Shown here piece by piece: positions 9,093-19,930 of a stretch of DNA of 64,000 nt. Position 1 is the first letter of the stretch; the number at the start of each line of letters is the position of its first letter. A program made the translations under genes and the position numbers. The DNA lies in assembly GCA_903907985.1 (NCBI GenBank), contig CAIVQG010000069.1:61106-125105 (forward strand), given 5' to 3'. The notes beneath the pieces were generated by a model, which saw nothing but the letters and a program-made list of their open reading frames with translations, did not search any database and was not told the DNA's origin. The stretch is from an uncultured delta proteobacterium (GTDB lineage: Bacteria; Desulfobacterota; Syntrophia; Syntrophales; Smithellaceae).

Positions 9093-9122
9093 AGTATAGG
9101 AGGGGAAATCAGGCCTTGTCAA
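9093..9122 (-). promoter_or_regulatory. sigma-70 promoter of the methyltransferase/reductase gene
   Basis: On the minus strand TTGACA (9122-9117) and TATACT (9098-9093) are separated by 18 bases. A start near 9086 gives a leader of only about 28 bases before the ATG at 9058, so a SAM or B12 riboswitch does not fit. Confidence 0.65.
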
Positions 9123-9359
9123 GGGAATATGATATGGGTTTGCTGCGGACTGATTATTTTGTCTCGTTGAGCCGGGAAATTATAGTTTGAAGTATCGAAA
9201 CAACCAAAAAGCTTTCTCTTGTTTTTTACCATTTTCTAATATTCTGTCGTCAAAGGACTCCTATCCCCATTAATTGCAACACAGTCTCTGATGGCGGAGG
9301 AATAAAGCACTGCCATAGCCTGGCCGGGCAATGCTGCTGATGATTGAATCTATTGCTTT
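9123..9359. other. intergenic region without recognised gene
   Basis: Between the promoter above and the end of the response regulator gene I see no convincing coding frame. The longest is about 37 codons on the minus strand between two stops (9236-9350). Weak complementary segments around 9305-9355 (AAAGCA/TGCTTT with a GC-rich core) could terminate the leftward regulator operon but lack a proper T-run. Confidence 0.4.
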
Positions 9360-10007
9360 TTATTTATCACTATCAGGTGGAAATTGAGGCTTGACGTGCT
9401 TTTCGTAACAATCGGGACAGATGCTGTGGCTGAACTTTATTTCCATATTTCTCTGCAGATAAATTTCCAGTTGATCCCAGTAATATTTATCATCGCGGGT
9501 CTTCCTGCAATAGGAACAGATCGGAATAATTGACTGAATGGCCTTGATCTCGTTTCTGGCATTCTCCAGTTCTTCTACGCGGGCGGCAAGCATGATATTC
9601 TTGCTTTCCAAATCCCGGGTGGCAAGCCTGAGAGATACATGAGTCCGCACTCTGGCCTTTACAATAACGGGGTTAAAAGGCTTGGTTATATAGTCCAATG
9701 CGCCAAGTGCAAAGCCCTTTACCTCATCTTCCTCATCGGTTTTCGCCGTAATGAAGATGATCGGGATGTACCGGGTTCTTTCATCGGCTTGTAATTGACG
9801 GCAGGCCTCGTATCCGTCCATTCCCGGCATAATAATGTCGAGAAGGATAAGGTCGGGTTGATTGGAAATTGCACTATTAATTCCTTCCTGTGCATTGAGG
9901 GCAAATAGTATTTTATAATCAGACTGAAGTGTTGACCCAAGAACCTTAATATCGGCAATGGCATCATCGATTATAAGAATCGTCTGCTTTTGAATTTCCT
10001 CCGGCAT
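9360..10007 (-). CDS. response regulator with C-terminal four-cysteine motif (copy 2)
   Basis: A 215-residue protein. Residues 1-125 form a receiver domain with acidic pair D14-D15, phosphoacceptor D57 (LLLDIIMPGMDG) and K109 (ITKPF). A coiled-coil linker (about 126-160) leads to a cysteine motif, C164-x2-C167 and C197-x2-C200, with H194, probably a small metal-binding module. There is no DNA-binding domain or known output enzyme. It is a close paralogue of the next gene, evidently a tandem duplication, and the last member of a leftward three-gene unit with the giant hybrid kinase. It is likely a phosphorelay partner; its output is unknown. Confidence 0.85.
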   Translation of the reverse strand: MPEEIQKQTILIIDDAIADIKVLGSTLQSDYKILFALNAQEGINSAISNQPDLILLDIIMPGMDGYEACRQLQADERTRYIPIIFITAKTDEEDEVKGFALGALDYITKPFNPVIVKARVRTHVSLRLATRDLESKNIMLAARVEELENARNEIKAIQSIIPICSYCRKTRDDKYYWDQLEIYLQRNMEIKFSHSICPDCYEKHVKPQFPPDSDK

Positions 10008-10063
10008 AGATTGTCTCTCCTTTGTATTTTTAGGACATTATTCTATCATAACTAATCCTGATT

Positions 10064-10726
10064 CTACATCCATATATTTTCTTTGTCACGATAACGCAAC
10101 AATTGTGGTTTGACGTGCTTTTCGTAACAATCGGGACAGATGCTGTGGCTGAATTTTATTTCCGTATTTCTATGCATATAACTCTCCAGTTGATCCCAGT
10201 AATCTTTATCATCGCGGGTCTTCCTGCAATACGAACAGATAGGAATAATTGACTGAATAGCCTTGATCTCGTTTTTGGCATTCTCCAGTTCTTCTATGCG
10301 GGCGGCAAGTGTGATATTCATAATTTCCAACTCCTGGCTCGCAAGCTTAAGAGAGATCTGCGTCCTTACCCTTGCCTTTACAATAATCAGGCTGAATGGT
10401 TTGGTGATATAATCAACACCGCCCACCTCAAATCCCTTTACCTCATCTTCCTCGCCGGTTTTTGCCGTGATAAAGATAACCGGTATGTCCCTGGTTCGTT
10501 CATCCGCTTTCAATAGTCGGCAGGCCTCGTATCCGTCCATTCCCGGCATCAAAATATCAAACAGGATAAGGTCGGGTTGATTGGCAATTGCACTATTAAT
10601 TCCTTCCTGTGCATTCAGCGCAAAAAGTATTTCATAATCAGACGGTAGTGTAGACCCAAGTATCTTGATGTTAGCAATGTCATCATCGACAATAAGAATC
10701 CTTGGTTGTTTAATCGCCTCTGTCAT
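10064..10726 (-). CDS. response regulator with C-terminal four-cysteine motif (copy 1)
   Basis: A 220-residue receiver protein with the same design as its downstream twin: D14-D15, phosphoacceptor D57 (ILFDILMPGMDG), lysine in YITKPF, a coiled linker rich in Glu/Leu, then ICSYCRKTRDDKDYWDQLE and SHSICPDCYEKH. The start lies only 3 bases after the stop of the 2386-residue kinase, so it is translated from the same message and is the obvious receiver for its phosphotransfer domain. The CSYC...CPDC tail is also known to me at the ends of PAS sensor proteins and probably binds zinc, but its role is undefined. Confidence 0.87.
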   Translation of the reverse strand: MTEAIKQPRILIVDDDIANIKILGSTLPSDYEILFALNAQEGINSAIANQPDLILFDILMPGMDGYEACRLLKADERTRDIPVIFITAKTGEEDEVKGFEVGGVDYITKPFSLIIVKARVRTQISLKLASQELEIMNITLAARIEELENAKNEIKAIQSIIPICSYCRKTRDDKDYWDQLESYMHRNTEIKFSHSICPDCYEKHVKPQLLRYRDKENIWM

Positions 10727-10729
10727 CGT

Positions 10730-13700
10730 TCACCACCCTTTATATGGATTATTGATCTTGTCCGACAAAGCCGTGAGAATTACCTGCGCCTTATCGAAAG
10801 TGCCCATCTCAATCAACTCCTCGAGATGATTCAATTCGCATCTGTACCGGGGCCCGGATAAATGTCCTTTTATTTCCGCAAATGCGTCACACGCCGCCAG
10901 ATTATTCTTTGCCAGCATTCCCGAAAGTAATGTCATTAAGGGCATGACCACTACCAGATCAATGGGAGTATCGGCGATATCTGCTGTTGTGATCTTTTCT
11001 GGTTGCACCATCTCCTCAATGGACTTAATTACAACCATCAGCCTATCTTCAAACGCAGCCAGCAGTTCGTCAATATTGTCAAGCTGCCCTTTCCTGATAC
11101 TATCTTCCAGAATCGCCGCCGCATCGCTCAATTCCTTTGCTGAAATATAGCCTGCAATTCCTTTTATCGTATGCGCTGTGCGCTCGGCTAAATCTGAATC
11201 GTTGCTACTGAGGGCAAGTCTAATCGCGGCAGTTGTATTTCTGTAATCCCGGTAAAGAGACTTCAGCAGGCTGAACAAAAGCTTACGATTGCCGCCAACA
11301 CGCCGCAAGGCGTCCTGTATGTCAATTCCCTGTAACGCCTGTGGAAGCTTGATCTCATCATTGTCCGTTATGGGCTTCTCATGTGGTAAAGAAGCATCCC
11401 GAACGCCCGGCTCGATCCACTTGAGCAATATTGAATATAGTTTATCCTGATCTATCGGTTTGCTCAAGTAGTCATCCATGCCGGCCTCAATACATTTCGC
11501 CCGTTCTTCCACCACTACATGGGCGGTCATGGCGACAATCGGAATCCGGGGGCGTTTTCCTGCACTTACATCCGGCAGATCCTCCTCCCATTTCCGAATC
11601 TCCTGTGTCGCTGTGTAGCCGTCAATCACCGGCATCTGTATATCCATAAATACAAGATCATAGGCGAATGACTGCACGGCATCCAGGCCCCTTTCCCCGT
11701 TTTTTGCCACTGTCACCACCATGCCGGCCTGCTCCAGAAGCTCCGTGGCCACCTGCTGATTGATATCGTTGTCCTCAACCAGCAACACCCTGGCGCCACG
11801 GATTTCCTGCAACTCCTCCGATACTTGAGGCGGGTAACGCTGGGTCAGGTGATCTGGCCTACAATTCTTGTCGCCAACCTCCCGGTTGAATACCTCCATG
11901 AGCGTGTCCAACAAAAGAACGCGGTTTACTGGTTTGACCAGAAAGGCACCAATGCCTACTGTCTCCGCCTGACTCCTGACCTCCTCTCGCGTGTAGTCGG
12001 TCACCATCAGGATCAGCAGTATACCGGAAAGTCTGGAATCAGATTTGATCCTTTTCGATGCCTCTATCCCGTCCATCCCAGGCATTTTCCAGTCCATCAA
12101 TACTAATTCATAAGGTCTGTCCGCTGCGGCCATCTTTAACTCGGCAATCGCCTCCGCCCCCGATACCGCCTGACTCACATCGAAGGAAAGCGACCCCAAT
12201 GCATCGCTTAAGATATCGCGCGCCGAAGGATTGTCGTCAACGACAAGGACACGCTTCCCCTTGAAGTCAGCAGGAATCTCGCGGTTGATTTTCTTTACCT
12301 CTGCTTGTACGCCAAAGCGGGTGGTGAAGATGAAATTGCTCCCAATGCCAGACTCGCTCTCCACATGAATATTGCCACCCATCATCTCCACCAGACGCTT
12401 GGAGATTGTTAATCCCAGTCCTGTTCCCCCATACTTTCTTGTGGTCGTACTGTCCGCCTGTGAGAAGGCCTGAAACAGCTTACCCACCTGGTCCGGCGTC
12501 ATCCCGATCCCGGTGTCACTAACCGTGAACCTGAGCAGCGTGCTTTTCTTAGTAGCTTCTTTCTCGTCTTTCTCTTCTAGCGCAAATTCGACCCTGACGG
12601 TAATTTGTCCGGCCTCGGTGAACTTCAGGGCGTTGCCCACGAGGTTGAGCAGAATTTGTCCGAGACGCAACGGATCGCCGACCAGCGCAGTGGGAATATT
12701 CCGGTTGACATCAAAGAGCATTTCCAGTCCCTTCTCCGCGGCATTTATCCCCACCGTACTGGAAAGGTTATTCAAGACATCCTCCAGATAAAAATCGATC
12801 GACTCCATCTCTATCTTACCCGCCTCGATCTTGGAGAAGTCCAGAACATCGTTGATGATCCCCAAAAGCGCCTTGGAAGAAAACTCTATCTTACGCAAGT
12901 AATCCAACTGTTTGGGTGTTAGTTTAGTCTTGAGCGCCAATCCGGACAAACCGATGAGCGCATTCATCGGCGTCCTGATTTCATGGCTCATGTTGGCCAG
13001 AAACTCGCTTTTGGCCTTTGTTGCCGCCTCGGCTGCTTCTTTGGCGATCTTCAATTCTTCTATCCGTTTCTTTTCCGTGATGTCGTCCAGCGCACCCTCA
13101 TAATAGAGGATATTACCGCTGTTATCCCGGACTCCATGGGCATTGACTGAGACATCGATGACGCTTCGGTCCTTTTTGTAGGCCTGTAATTCAAAATTCT
13201 GCACAGAACTCTGCGCTGCTATCAATTGCAGTAATTCATCTCTCCTTTGGGAATCAACATAGAGGTCTCGGGCAAGGTTTTTATAACTAGTAATCGCGTC
13301 TTCAGGCGAATCGTATCCCAGCATCCTCGCAAGAGCATTATTGGCCATCAGACCTTGGCCATTCGGCGTGGTCTGGAAGAGACCTTCCGTAGAGTTATCA
13401 AAGATGCTCCGGTATTTAGCCTCTGATTCCTTCAATAACCTGTAATACGACGCATTTTCTATGGAGATGGCCCCCTGGGTTGCCAGAATGGATAATATCT
13501 CCTGGCGTTGCGGCGTAAAAACGTCCTGGGTAAGATTATTTTCCAGGTATAGTATGCCGGTTAAATTGCCGCTGTAAATGATCGGCATGCAGAGAACTGA
13601 TTTTGTCTGATTGCGGATAATATAGGGGTCTTTTGCATATTTTCCTTCTTTTGACGCATTGCCCAGCAAGACTGAGTCCCTTGTTCTGGTTACATAATTT

Positions 13701-16700
13701 ATTATGGCCAGCGGTAAATCCTTGCTTTGTGCAACCGGGTATGATCCAAGTTGCATTTCCATCTCCGACAGGGAAATCTTCGCTTCCACCATCAGTTTAT
13801 TTCCCTTATGTAAAAGCAGGAACCCTTTCTGTGCGCCGGAATTCTCGATGACGATCTCCATCAGCCTGTACAGCAGTTTATCCATGTCAATCTCGCCGGA
13901 AATAGTCTGCGAGGCTTTTAGCATGGAGGAAACATCTAGTGTTTCACCTAATGATGTCGAATTTATAGTGCTGTTTCGCCTACTAAAATCATGTAATACT
14001 GGGTAATCATCAAATAAATCTTGATGCTGCTTTTGCAGATCCCTTGCTTTTGCAGAAGCGCCCCACAGATTATAACAATAATAAGCTTCCTTCATATATA
14101 CCGAAGCAACTTTCTTCATACCTCTTTTCAAGCAGTAAAGACCGGCAAGCTCATTGGCCAAAGCTTCACATTGCATATATTCATTTTCAGATGCTGATTT
14201 TATAGCATCATTGTAAATATCAAGAGCTGTTATGTTACCGGATAAAATATTTTCCATTTCCGCGCTTAGTAATAAATATTTATGTAAATAATTTTCCGGG
14301 CAACTGTCAGACCATTTTTTAAACTTTTTTTTGCTTTTTTTGAGTATTTTTAAATACGTCATCTTGTTCTGTTTGGATGCATCTGAATAGAGCGCGAATA
14401 AAGAAAGAGAATAATAAAAGAGGTGATCTACAATCAGTATGTTGCCTACAATGTCATTGATAATATTTTCAGTTTTTTGTGCTGATGCAAATGCTTCTTC
14501 ATATCGTCCGAATAAGTAGCTGATTTGCGTCTTTATAGTATAGAACCATGCGTGTGCGAAGGGAATTTTTATATTACTGGCAAGCCATTCTTCATATTCC
14601 TTTTCATTAAACGAATCATCATTCAATGTACCTGGCTCGTTTGTCAAACCTTTTAGACATTCAACTGCTTGCATGGATAAAATAAAAAAAGGCATACTGT
14701 CATCAAATTTGATCTGCTTGATGAATTTAGAATATTTATGCGCTGCAATATCTATATTATCTAAATTATCACCGGTCAGGTAAGGACCAACGACCAGGTA
14801 AACAGAAGAATAAGCGGCATAAACTAAATTACCGGTTTCAATAAATTGTGCATATGCACTTTTAAAATACTCATGATTTGCTTTCGCGTGTCTTTTCCAA
14901 TGGTTAATTGACCGTCCAAAAGCAAACTTAATTAGAGCGATAATATTATTATTTTTTGTTTTTTCCGCCAGACTCATCGCCAAGTTTCCGAATTCAAAAC
15001 CGGAATTATAAGCTTCAAATCCAGCACATAATACAACGCCATATACTGCATAAATAAAAGGCGAATATTGGGAATTTCCATATGTCAAAGAAATATTAAA
15101 CATTTTCAGGTTAGAGTAGATGCTCAAATTCTTACCAAGAAACGTCATTGATGTTACTAGCAAATAATAAGTATTGATTAAAGCAAGTTTCCGTTTATCT
15201 ATCATTTCCGGCAAATCTGCTATTTTTTTGACATTATGATACTTTAAACGTACTTTTAAAAGTTCAATAAGTATGTGATGCTTCTTTGGATTATGGATCA
15301 GCGTCAAACCCATAAGTTTCATTGCTTCCGCGCCAATTTCATATGCTTCTCTATACTTGCCAAGATTTTCATTGATTAATATTTTGACATTGTATGCAGT
15401 TACCTTATCAAAATCGGATTTAACATTTTGTGCAATTAGATCGAGAACGTCAGAAGCTGACGCAGATTGACCTGTTAAGTATTTACATGTGGCTTGTTCG
15501 ATAAGCAGAGAAAATGTTAGCTCATAATGGGTGCACCAACTGTTATCCGGCAGCAAATTGATGCCTTCACTGATGTATTTAAGCGCCGAGTCATATGCTA
15601 CAGATGCTTTAGCCTTACGACCTGCCTTTAAATCCAATGCGGCGAGTTCATATTTCTGAGCCTCTGATTGGATAAGTTCAGAACTCATATTTAAATGATT
15701 TACTATATTGAATAAATTTTTATCCATATCTTCATGTCTGGTCTTTTCGACCAGAATTCGGCCAATTTGGAAATGGACCTCTTTTCTCTTCGACTCCGAA
15801 AATAAAGAATTAGCTGCTTCGTGAACGCGATCATGAGTGAATTTGAATTCAGACTGTCTTGCCAGTGTTTCGTCATAGTCGTGTATTATTGAAGACGACA
15901 TAAAATACTCATGTCTAAGGCCAATTGGCACTACCAACTCCTCACGAACAGCCTGCTTTAGATCATCTAGCGTCGCCGCAAGTCCGTCCGGGTTTATTAT
16001 AACAAGAGAATTCAAATCAAAGCGGTTGCCAAAACATGACGCGAGCATTATGGTGTTTTGCACCTGCGCTGGAAGTTCAGTAATCTTTTCCTTTATTAAT
16101 TCGATGACATTATCGGTAATCTCCATCTGCTGAATCAGACCTATCTCCCAATTCCACGCATTATTCAGAGGATCAAAAGACAGTGCATTCTCCTGATAGA
16201 GCTTTTTCAAAAATTCGAATATAAAAAATGGATTGCCGCCCGTTTTCTGATGAATGAGCTTGGCAAGCGAATCCGCCTCGCCTATATTGCACTTAAGTGT
16301 ATCTTCCAACATCTTCTCAATGTGCGCAATGGCAAGGGGCATCAAAACAATTTCGCTGATCCGTGCATCTTTTTTCTTGATTTCTTCTAATAAAGTTATT
16401 AGCGGATGAAAATCATCTACCTCATTATCCCGATATGATCCGATAATTAATAAATGCCTAATATCAGAATCTATAAGTAAAAGTCTTATCAAGGTCAAAG
16501 TAGCAGAATCGGACCATTGCAAGTCGTCTAGAAATATTATCAGGGGATGTTCTTTCCTGGCAATTAAATTTACAAAATTCCTGAAGACAAGATTGAAGCG
16601 ATTCTGGCTCTCAGTAGGCGGAAGTTCCAGAATCGATGGTTGTCTGTCGATGATAAGCTCTAATTCGGGAATCAGATCGATAATAATCTGACCATTGATT

Positions 16701-17890
16701 CCTGAAATGCTTTCCGTCCATGCTTTTAAACTCTCTTCGCTTTCTGTGAGCAACTGCTCTAACAACGCTTTAAACGCTTGAGTAAGTGAGGAATAGGGCA
16801 CGTCACGCTTATACTGATCAACTTTGCCGGATATGAAATATGCCCTCTTGGCAACGATCAGTTTATGCAACTCGTTAATCAACGCTGTCTTGCCAATCCC
16901 TGGATAACCGGAAACAAGTATCAACTCTGCATTACCCTCACAAATTGTGTCAAACGAAGTAAGGAGTCTTTCTATTTCATTCTCCCGGCCATACAATTTC
17001 TGAGGTATGTTAAACCATCTGGAGACATCCTTCCTGCCGATTGGAAATGCATCAATTTTCCCTTTCAATTTAAGCTGTACCAAACACTCCTGTAAGTCCA
17101 GCTTAAGGCCATCAGTGCCCTGGTATCTGTCTTCAGCCATCTTTGACATCATCTTGTTGATAATCTGTGAAAGCGTTGGCGGTATTGCCGGATCAATTTC
17201 ATGAAGCGCTTTGGGATGCCTGGCTATATGGCAATGCACAAGCTCCATTGGATCATTAGCAATGAACGGCGCCGAACCATTTAGCATCTCATAAAATGTG
17301 ATCCCCAAAGAATAAATATCCGTACGATAATCAACAGACCTGTTCATTCGGCCCGTCTGTTCCGGTGAGACATAAATCAATGTGCCTTCCAAAACGCTGG
17401 GATTATTAATTTCCAGATTCACCTTTGAGAGTTTTGTAGCAAGACCAAAATCAATTATATAAACCCTATTAGTTGCTTTATTATATAGAATATTTGAAGG
17501 ATTGATGTCTTTATGGATTACATTCTGGCTGTGAATAAGTCCGACGACGTCCACGATCTTTATCGCCAGAGGTAAAAATTTCTGCAAATTGAATCTTCCA
17601 AACAAACCGAGCTTGTCAAGAGATTCAGCGCCTAAATCATCAAAAACCGCCGCCAATCGCTTGCCATGCTTTTCCAACGGATAGGTGCGGATAATGCCAT
17701 CACCTTGCAGTCCCGCCGATATTTCATATTCACGGCTAAAATTTGCTAATTCCACCGGATCAGGGAAATCGCGTGATAAAATCTTAATTACAACAGGCAA
17801 ATTATCACTAATGCGACGGGCACGGCAAACAGTCGTAGATTCATTTCGGCAGATTGTATCGGAAATCTGATAACCGGGTATGGTAATCAT
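10730..17890 (-). CDS. giant Ser/Thr kinase-AAA-TPR-GAF-PAS-histidine kinase-receiver-HPt hybrid
   Basis: A 2386-residue cytoplasmic signalling protein with no membrane segment. Domains in order: Ser/Thr kinase about 5-270 (K36, catalytic HKD 126-128, N133, DFG 147-149); AAA/STAND-type ATPase about 298-560 (Walker A GYPGIGKT 328-335, Walker B FLDDLQW 453-459); a long TPR-like helical region about 720-1310; GAF about 1334-1485; PAS about 1490-1615; histidine kinase with SHEIRTP (H1636) and ATPase domain about 1730-1860; receiver 1 (D1933); receiver 2 (D2083); HPt (H2240 in AHTIKG). All key phosphorelay residues are present. The first third resembles cyanobacterial and myxobacterial multi-sensor kinases. 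It heads an operon with two response regulators. Confidence 0.93.
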   Translation of the reverse strand: MITIPGYQISDTICRNESTTVCRARRISDNLPVVIKILSRDFPDPVELANFSREYEISAGLQGDGIIRTYPLEKHGKRLAAVFDDLGAESLDKLGLFGRFNLQKFLPLAIKIVDVVGLIHSQNVIHKDINPSNILYNKATNRVYIIDFGLATKLSKVNLEINNPSVLEGTLIYVSPEQTGRMNRSVDYRTDIYSLGITFYEMLNGSAPFIANDPMELVHCHIARHPKALHEIDPAIPPTLSQIINKMMSKMAEDRYQGTDGLKLDLQECLVQLKLKGKIDAFPIGRKDVSRWFNIPQKLYGRENEIERLLTSFDTICEGNAELILVSGYPGIGKTALINELHKLIVAKRAYFISGKVDQYKRDVPYSSLTQAFKALLEQLLTESEESLKAWTESISGINGQIIIDLIPELELIIDRQPSILELPPTESQNRFNLVFRNFVNLIARKEHPLIIFLDDLQWSDSATLTLIRLLLIDSDIRHLLIIGSYRDNEVDDFHPLITLLEEIKKKDARISEIVLMPLAIAHIEKMLEDTLKCNIGEADSLAKLIHQKTGGNPFFIFEFLKKLYQENALSFDPLNNAWNWEIGLIQQMEITDNVIELIKEKITELPAQVQNTIMLASCFGNRFDLNSLVIINPDGLAATLDDLKQAVREELVVPIGLRHEYFMSSSIIHDYDETLARQSEFKFTHDRVHEAANSLFSESKRKEVHFQIGRILVEKTRHEDMDKNLFNIVNHLNMSSELIQSEAQKYELAALDLKAGRKAKASVAYDSALKYISEGINLLPDNSWCTHYELTFSLLIEQATCKYLTGQSASASDVLDLIAQNVKSDFDKVTAYNVKILINENLGKYREAYEIGAEAMKLMGLTLIHNPKKHHILIELLKVRLKYHNVKKIADLPEMIDKRKLALINTYYLLVTSMTFLGKNLSIYSNLKMFNISLTYGNSQYSPFIYAVYGVVLCAGFEAYNSGFEFGNLAMSLAEKTKNNNIIALIKFAFGRSINHWKRHAKANHEYFKSAYAQFIETGNLVYAAYSSVYLVVGPYLTGDNLDNIDIAAHKYSKFIKQIKFDDSMPFFILSMQAVECLKGLTNEPGTLNDDSFNEKEYEEWLASNIKIPFAHAWFYTIKTQISYLFGRYEEAFASAQKTENIINDIVGNILIVDHLFYYSLSLFALYSDASKQNKMTYLKILKKSKKKFKKWSDSCPENYLHKYLLLSAEMENILSGNITALDIYNDAIKSASENEYMQCEALANELAGLYCLKRGMKKVASVYMKEAYYCYNLWGASAKARDLQKQHQDLFDDYPVLHDFSRRNSTINSTSLGETLDVSSMLKASQTISGEIDMDKLLYRLMEIVIENSGAQKGFLLLHKGNKLMVEAKISLSEMEMQLGSYPVAQSKDLPLAIINYVTRTRDSVLLGNASKEGKYAKDPYIIRNQTKSVLCMPIIYSGNLTGILYLENNLTQDVFTPQRQEILSILATQGAISIENASYYRLLKESEAKYRSIFDNSTEGLFQTTPNGQGLMANNALARMLGYDSPEDAITSYKNLARDLYVDSQRRDELLQLIAAQSSVQNFELQAYKKDRSVIDVSVNAHGVRDNSGNILYYEGALDDITEKKRIEELKIAKEAAEAATKAKSEFLANMSHEIRTPMNALIGLSGLALKTKLTPKQLDYLRKIEFSSKALLGIINDVLDFSKIEAGKIEMESIDFYLEDVLNNLSSTVGINAAEKGLEMLFDVNRNIPTALVGDPLRLGQILLNLVGNALKFTEAGQITVRVEFALEEKDEKEATKKSTLLRFTVSDTGIGMTPDQVGKLFQAFSQADSTTTRKYGGTGLGLTISKRLVEMMGGNIHVESESGIGSNFIFTTRFGVQAEVKKINREIPADFKGKRVLVVDDNPSARDILSDALGSLSFDVSQAVSGAEAIAELKMAAADRPYELVLMDWKMPGMDGIEASKRIKSDSRLSGILLILMVTDYTREEVRSQAETVGIGAFLVKPVNRVLLLDTLMEVFNREVGDKNCRPDHLTQRYPPQVSEELQEIRGARVLLVEDNDINQQVATELLEQAGMVVTVAKNGERGLDAVQSFAYDLVFMDIQMPVIDGYTATQEIRKWEEDLPDVSAGKRPRIPIVAMTAHVVVEERAKCIEAGMDDYLSKPIDQDKLYSILLKWIEPGVRDASLPHEKPITDNDEIKLPQALQGIDIQDALRRVGGNRKLLFSLLKSLYRDYRNTTAAIRLALSSNDSDLAERTAHTIKGIAGYISAKELSDAAAILEDSIRKGQLDNIDELLAAFEDRLMVVIKSIEEMVQPEKITTADIADTPIDLVVVMPLMTLLSGMLAKNNLAACDAFAEIKGHLSGPRYRCELNHLEELIEMGTFDKAQVILTALSDKINNPYKGW

Positions 17891-18024
17891 TGTATGTTTT
17901 CCTAATTAAAAACGTTGTCTTTAATTTGGAGGCAATTGCAGATATTTTTCCAGTATTGCCCTGGAAACTAATATAATATTTATTTTACCATAGATTTCCA
18001 GTTACTTATATGTTTATTCCATAA

Positions 18025-18327
18025 TTATTTGACATCGTCAGGATAATCTTCCGCAGCAGCTCCATAATTTCGGACAATACGCTTCATCAGGTTATAGCAC
18101 ATTGTCGTCTGACCGCAGGCTACAAGAAATGGAAGTTGATAATCTTTATCGAAAAAGAGTTCAGTGGACATGTTTGCGACTATGTCAATCACTTGATATA
18201 ATTTTGGCGAAGGCTTTTCGATTTCCGTTATTTTATCAAGTAAATTGAAAAATACGTTATCGGATTTCAAATAATAAATAAGATTGGATGTGAGTGGCAC
18301 AATTTGAGAATCTACTTTATTTTCCAT
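18025..18327 (-). CDS. small protein of unknown function, partner of radical SAM gene
   Basis: A 100-residue protein that I do not recognise. It is mainly helical by appearance, with no signal peptide or membrane helix. A central stretch FLVACGQTTMCYNLMKRI carries its only two cysteines. The ATG at 18327 sits 9 bases after AAGG and overlaps the end of the upstream radical SAM gene by 11 bases; a GTG at 18333 is the alternative. The overlap implies coupled translation, so it may be a partner or substrate carrier of the radical SAM enzyme. It does not look like a peptide precursor (no leader/core pattern). Confidence 0.6.
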   Translation of the reverse strand: MENKVDSQIVPLTSNLIYYLKSDNVFFNLLDKITEIEKPSPKLYQVIDIVANMSTELFFDKDYQLPFLVACGQTTMCYNLMKRIVRNYGAAAEDYPDDVK

Positions 18328-19882
18328 ATCCACTTACCTTGTTTATCTTATAATTACTTACCAACACATCTTCGTAAAGCTGTTCAGACAGATTGCCATT
18401 TTTATCTGTAAGCATTGTCGGCTTGAAGTAATTTTCGTATATTGAATCCACACGAAAAGCCGGTTTATATACATCATCTAAAGGCTCTGTCGATCCGATA
18501 AAAGTCCTTCCCTGATTGCCGTTAAAAGGAGTAACATTAGGGAATGACTTTATTGTAGTTAACTTTGGTGTGCAAAGAAGAAAGGCATTATAAAGTGCCA
18601 ATCCCATTTGAAAAAAATCAAGATCTCGACGGTATGTGCGAAAAAATTTCAACCCATGCATAATGATTTTCTTTTTATAAGAAGAAAGGTTCTGTATCTC
18701 CTTGACGAATTGCAGTGTCCTCGACATCGAATCGCGTGGTTTCATGATTATCGTTGTTCCATCCATATCACGTATCTTGATGTTGGGAAGAAATCTTTCG
18801 TCTTGTATGCACTCGGTGAAAAAAGGTGTTTTGAGTAGCGGAACAGCAAGAGAAATAAAAGAGGGGAGGGTTATTTCCGGCCTGGAAATAATAAAATTCA
18901 ATTCTTCCTGAATGTCGTCGACGGAACGAGAGACTATATCAAATACAACTCCGTAATATAATGTAATGCCTGCCTGTAAACATCTGCTAATCAGTTCGGT
19001 CTGGGGCAAAAGCACATTCTGATATTTTCTAAAATTGGTTAGCGCCTGCTTATCAAAGGATTCGATACCGCAAAAAAGAGACAGGCACCCCGAATTTTCA
19101 ATCTGTTTCAAATTGTCCCCATTTTGAAAGAAATCTCCGGACACCAGCGCGCACCAGAAATCAAATTGTTTTTTACTCTTGAGTTCTTTTATTAGTTCAA
19201 TTTTTTGTGAGAATAATCGCCTATTGGGGCAATTGAAATTGTTGTCCAGGAAAATAACAACCCGTCTTTTACCGAGAGCTTTAAACTGTTGCCTCAAATA
19301 TTCCAGGTCATAATGTTGATATTTTGACCTTTCTGCAGCCATAGAACAGAATTTGCAATTACAATAACAATTCCTGCTCGATTCGACATAACCAATCCAG
19401 GTCATCCAATAAGCCAGATCGTAACGCGGAATCAGCCAGCCTTTTTCCCAGAAATCGCGTGATACATAGTCCTTGCCGAAGGTTTCCTGAATAACCTCAC
19501 AAAGTTGTTCAACATCCCCTGAACAACAGATATCAAAAAAAGCCTGTGAATAAATTGGCAATGCCCGAATTGCTGGACCTCCGGCAACGACGATAACATG
19601 CCTGTTTTTTGTGCGGGCGTAGGCAGTTAAATGCAACATTCTGTCAAAAGCGGTATTAAGACCGGTAAGAACAAGCATGTCCGGCCATGATAAAAGTGCC
19701 TCAGATTCCAGCGGTCCACTATATACTTCATCATAAAGCTTAATCTCACAAAGACTTGGACAGAAAGCTCCTGCCAAATATGCCGTCGTCATTGATTGTG
19801 GATACTTTGTCGTACGGCGGATAGGTATCCGTAATTCATCAAAGTAGCAATTAACAATTAAGATTTTTTTCTTTATTTTCAT
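18317..19882 (-). CDS. B12-binding-type radical SAM protein
   Basis: A 521-residue protein. The N-terminal 150 residues resemble the Rossmann-like cobalamin-binding domain found before many radical SAM domains (VVAGGPAIRALP, then a CSGDVEQL segment), although the classical DxHxxG cobalamin motif is not seen. The [4Fe-4S] site CYCNCKFC (C-x3-C-x2-C) follows at about residue 169. Later GIESFDKQAL matches the usual SAM-binding barrel segment. Substrate is unknown; relatives modify lipids, peptides or cofactors under anaerobic conditions. It lies 48 bases after another radical SAM gene and overlaps a small unknown gene, so the three probably act together. Confidence 0.83.
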   Translation of the reverse strand: MKIKKKILIVNCYFDELRIPIRRTTKYPQSMTTAYLAGAFCPSLCEIKLYDEVYSGPLESEALLSWPDMLVLTGLNTAFDRMLHLTAYARTKNRHVIVVAGGPAIRALPIYSQAFFDICCSGDVEQLCEVIQETFGKDYVSRDFWEKGWLIPRYDLAYWMTWIGYVESSRNCYCNCKFCSMAAERSKYQHYDLEYLRQQFKALGKRRVVIFLDNNFNCPNRRLFSQKIELIKELKSKKQFDFWCALVSGDFFQNGDNLKQIENSGCLSLFCGIESFDKQALTNFRKYQNVLLPQTELISRCLQAGITLYYGVVFDIVSRSVDDIQEELNFIISRPEITLPSFISLAVPLLKTPFFTECIQDERFLPNIKIRDMDGTTIIMKPRDSMSRTLQFVKEIQNLSSYKKKIIMHGLKFFRTYRRDLDFFQMGLALYNAFLLCTPKLTTIKSFPNVTPFNGNQGRTFIGSTEPLDDVYKPAFRVDSIYENYFKPTMLTDKNGNLSEQLYEDVLVSNYKINKVSGYGK

Positions 19883-19930
19883 GCTCTCAATATCAAGACA
19901 ATTATATGACGGATAATAATAATTTTTAAA

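Noticed and set aside
9059..9122. SAM or cobalamin riboswitch before the homocysteine methyltransferase gene.
   Set aside because: The promoter leaves only about 28 bases of leader, too short for these riboswitches.
9236..9350. A 37-codon minus-strand frame between the regulator gene and the methyltransferase promoter.
   Set aside because: No start codon with a ribosome site and no recognisable family; probably chance.
18025..18327. RiPP precursor peptide for the adjacent radical SAM proteins.
   Set aside because: The protein is about 100 residues, folded-looking, with no leader cleavage motif or repetitive core.
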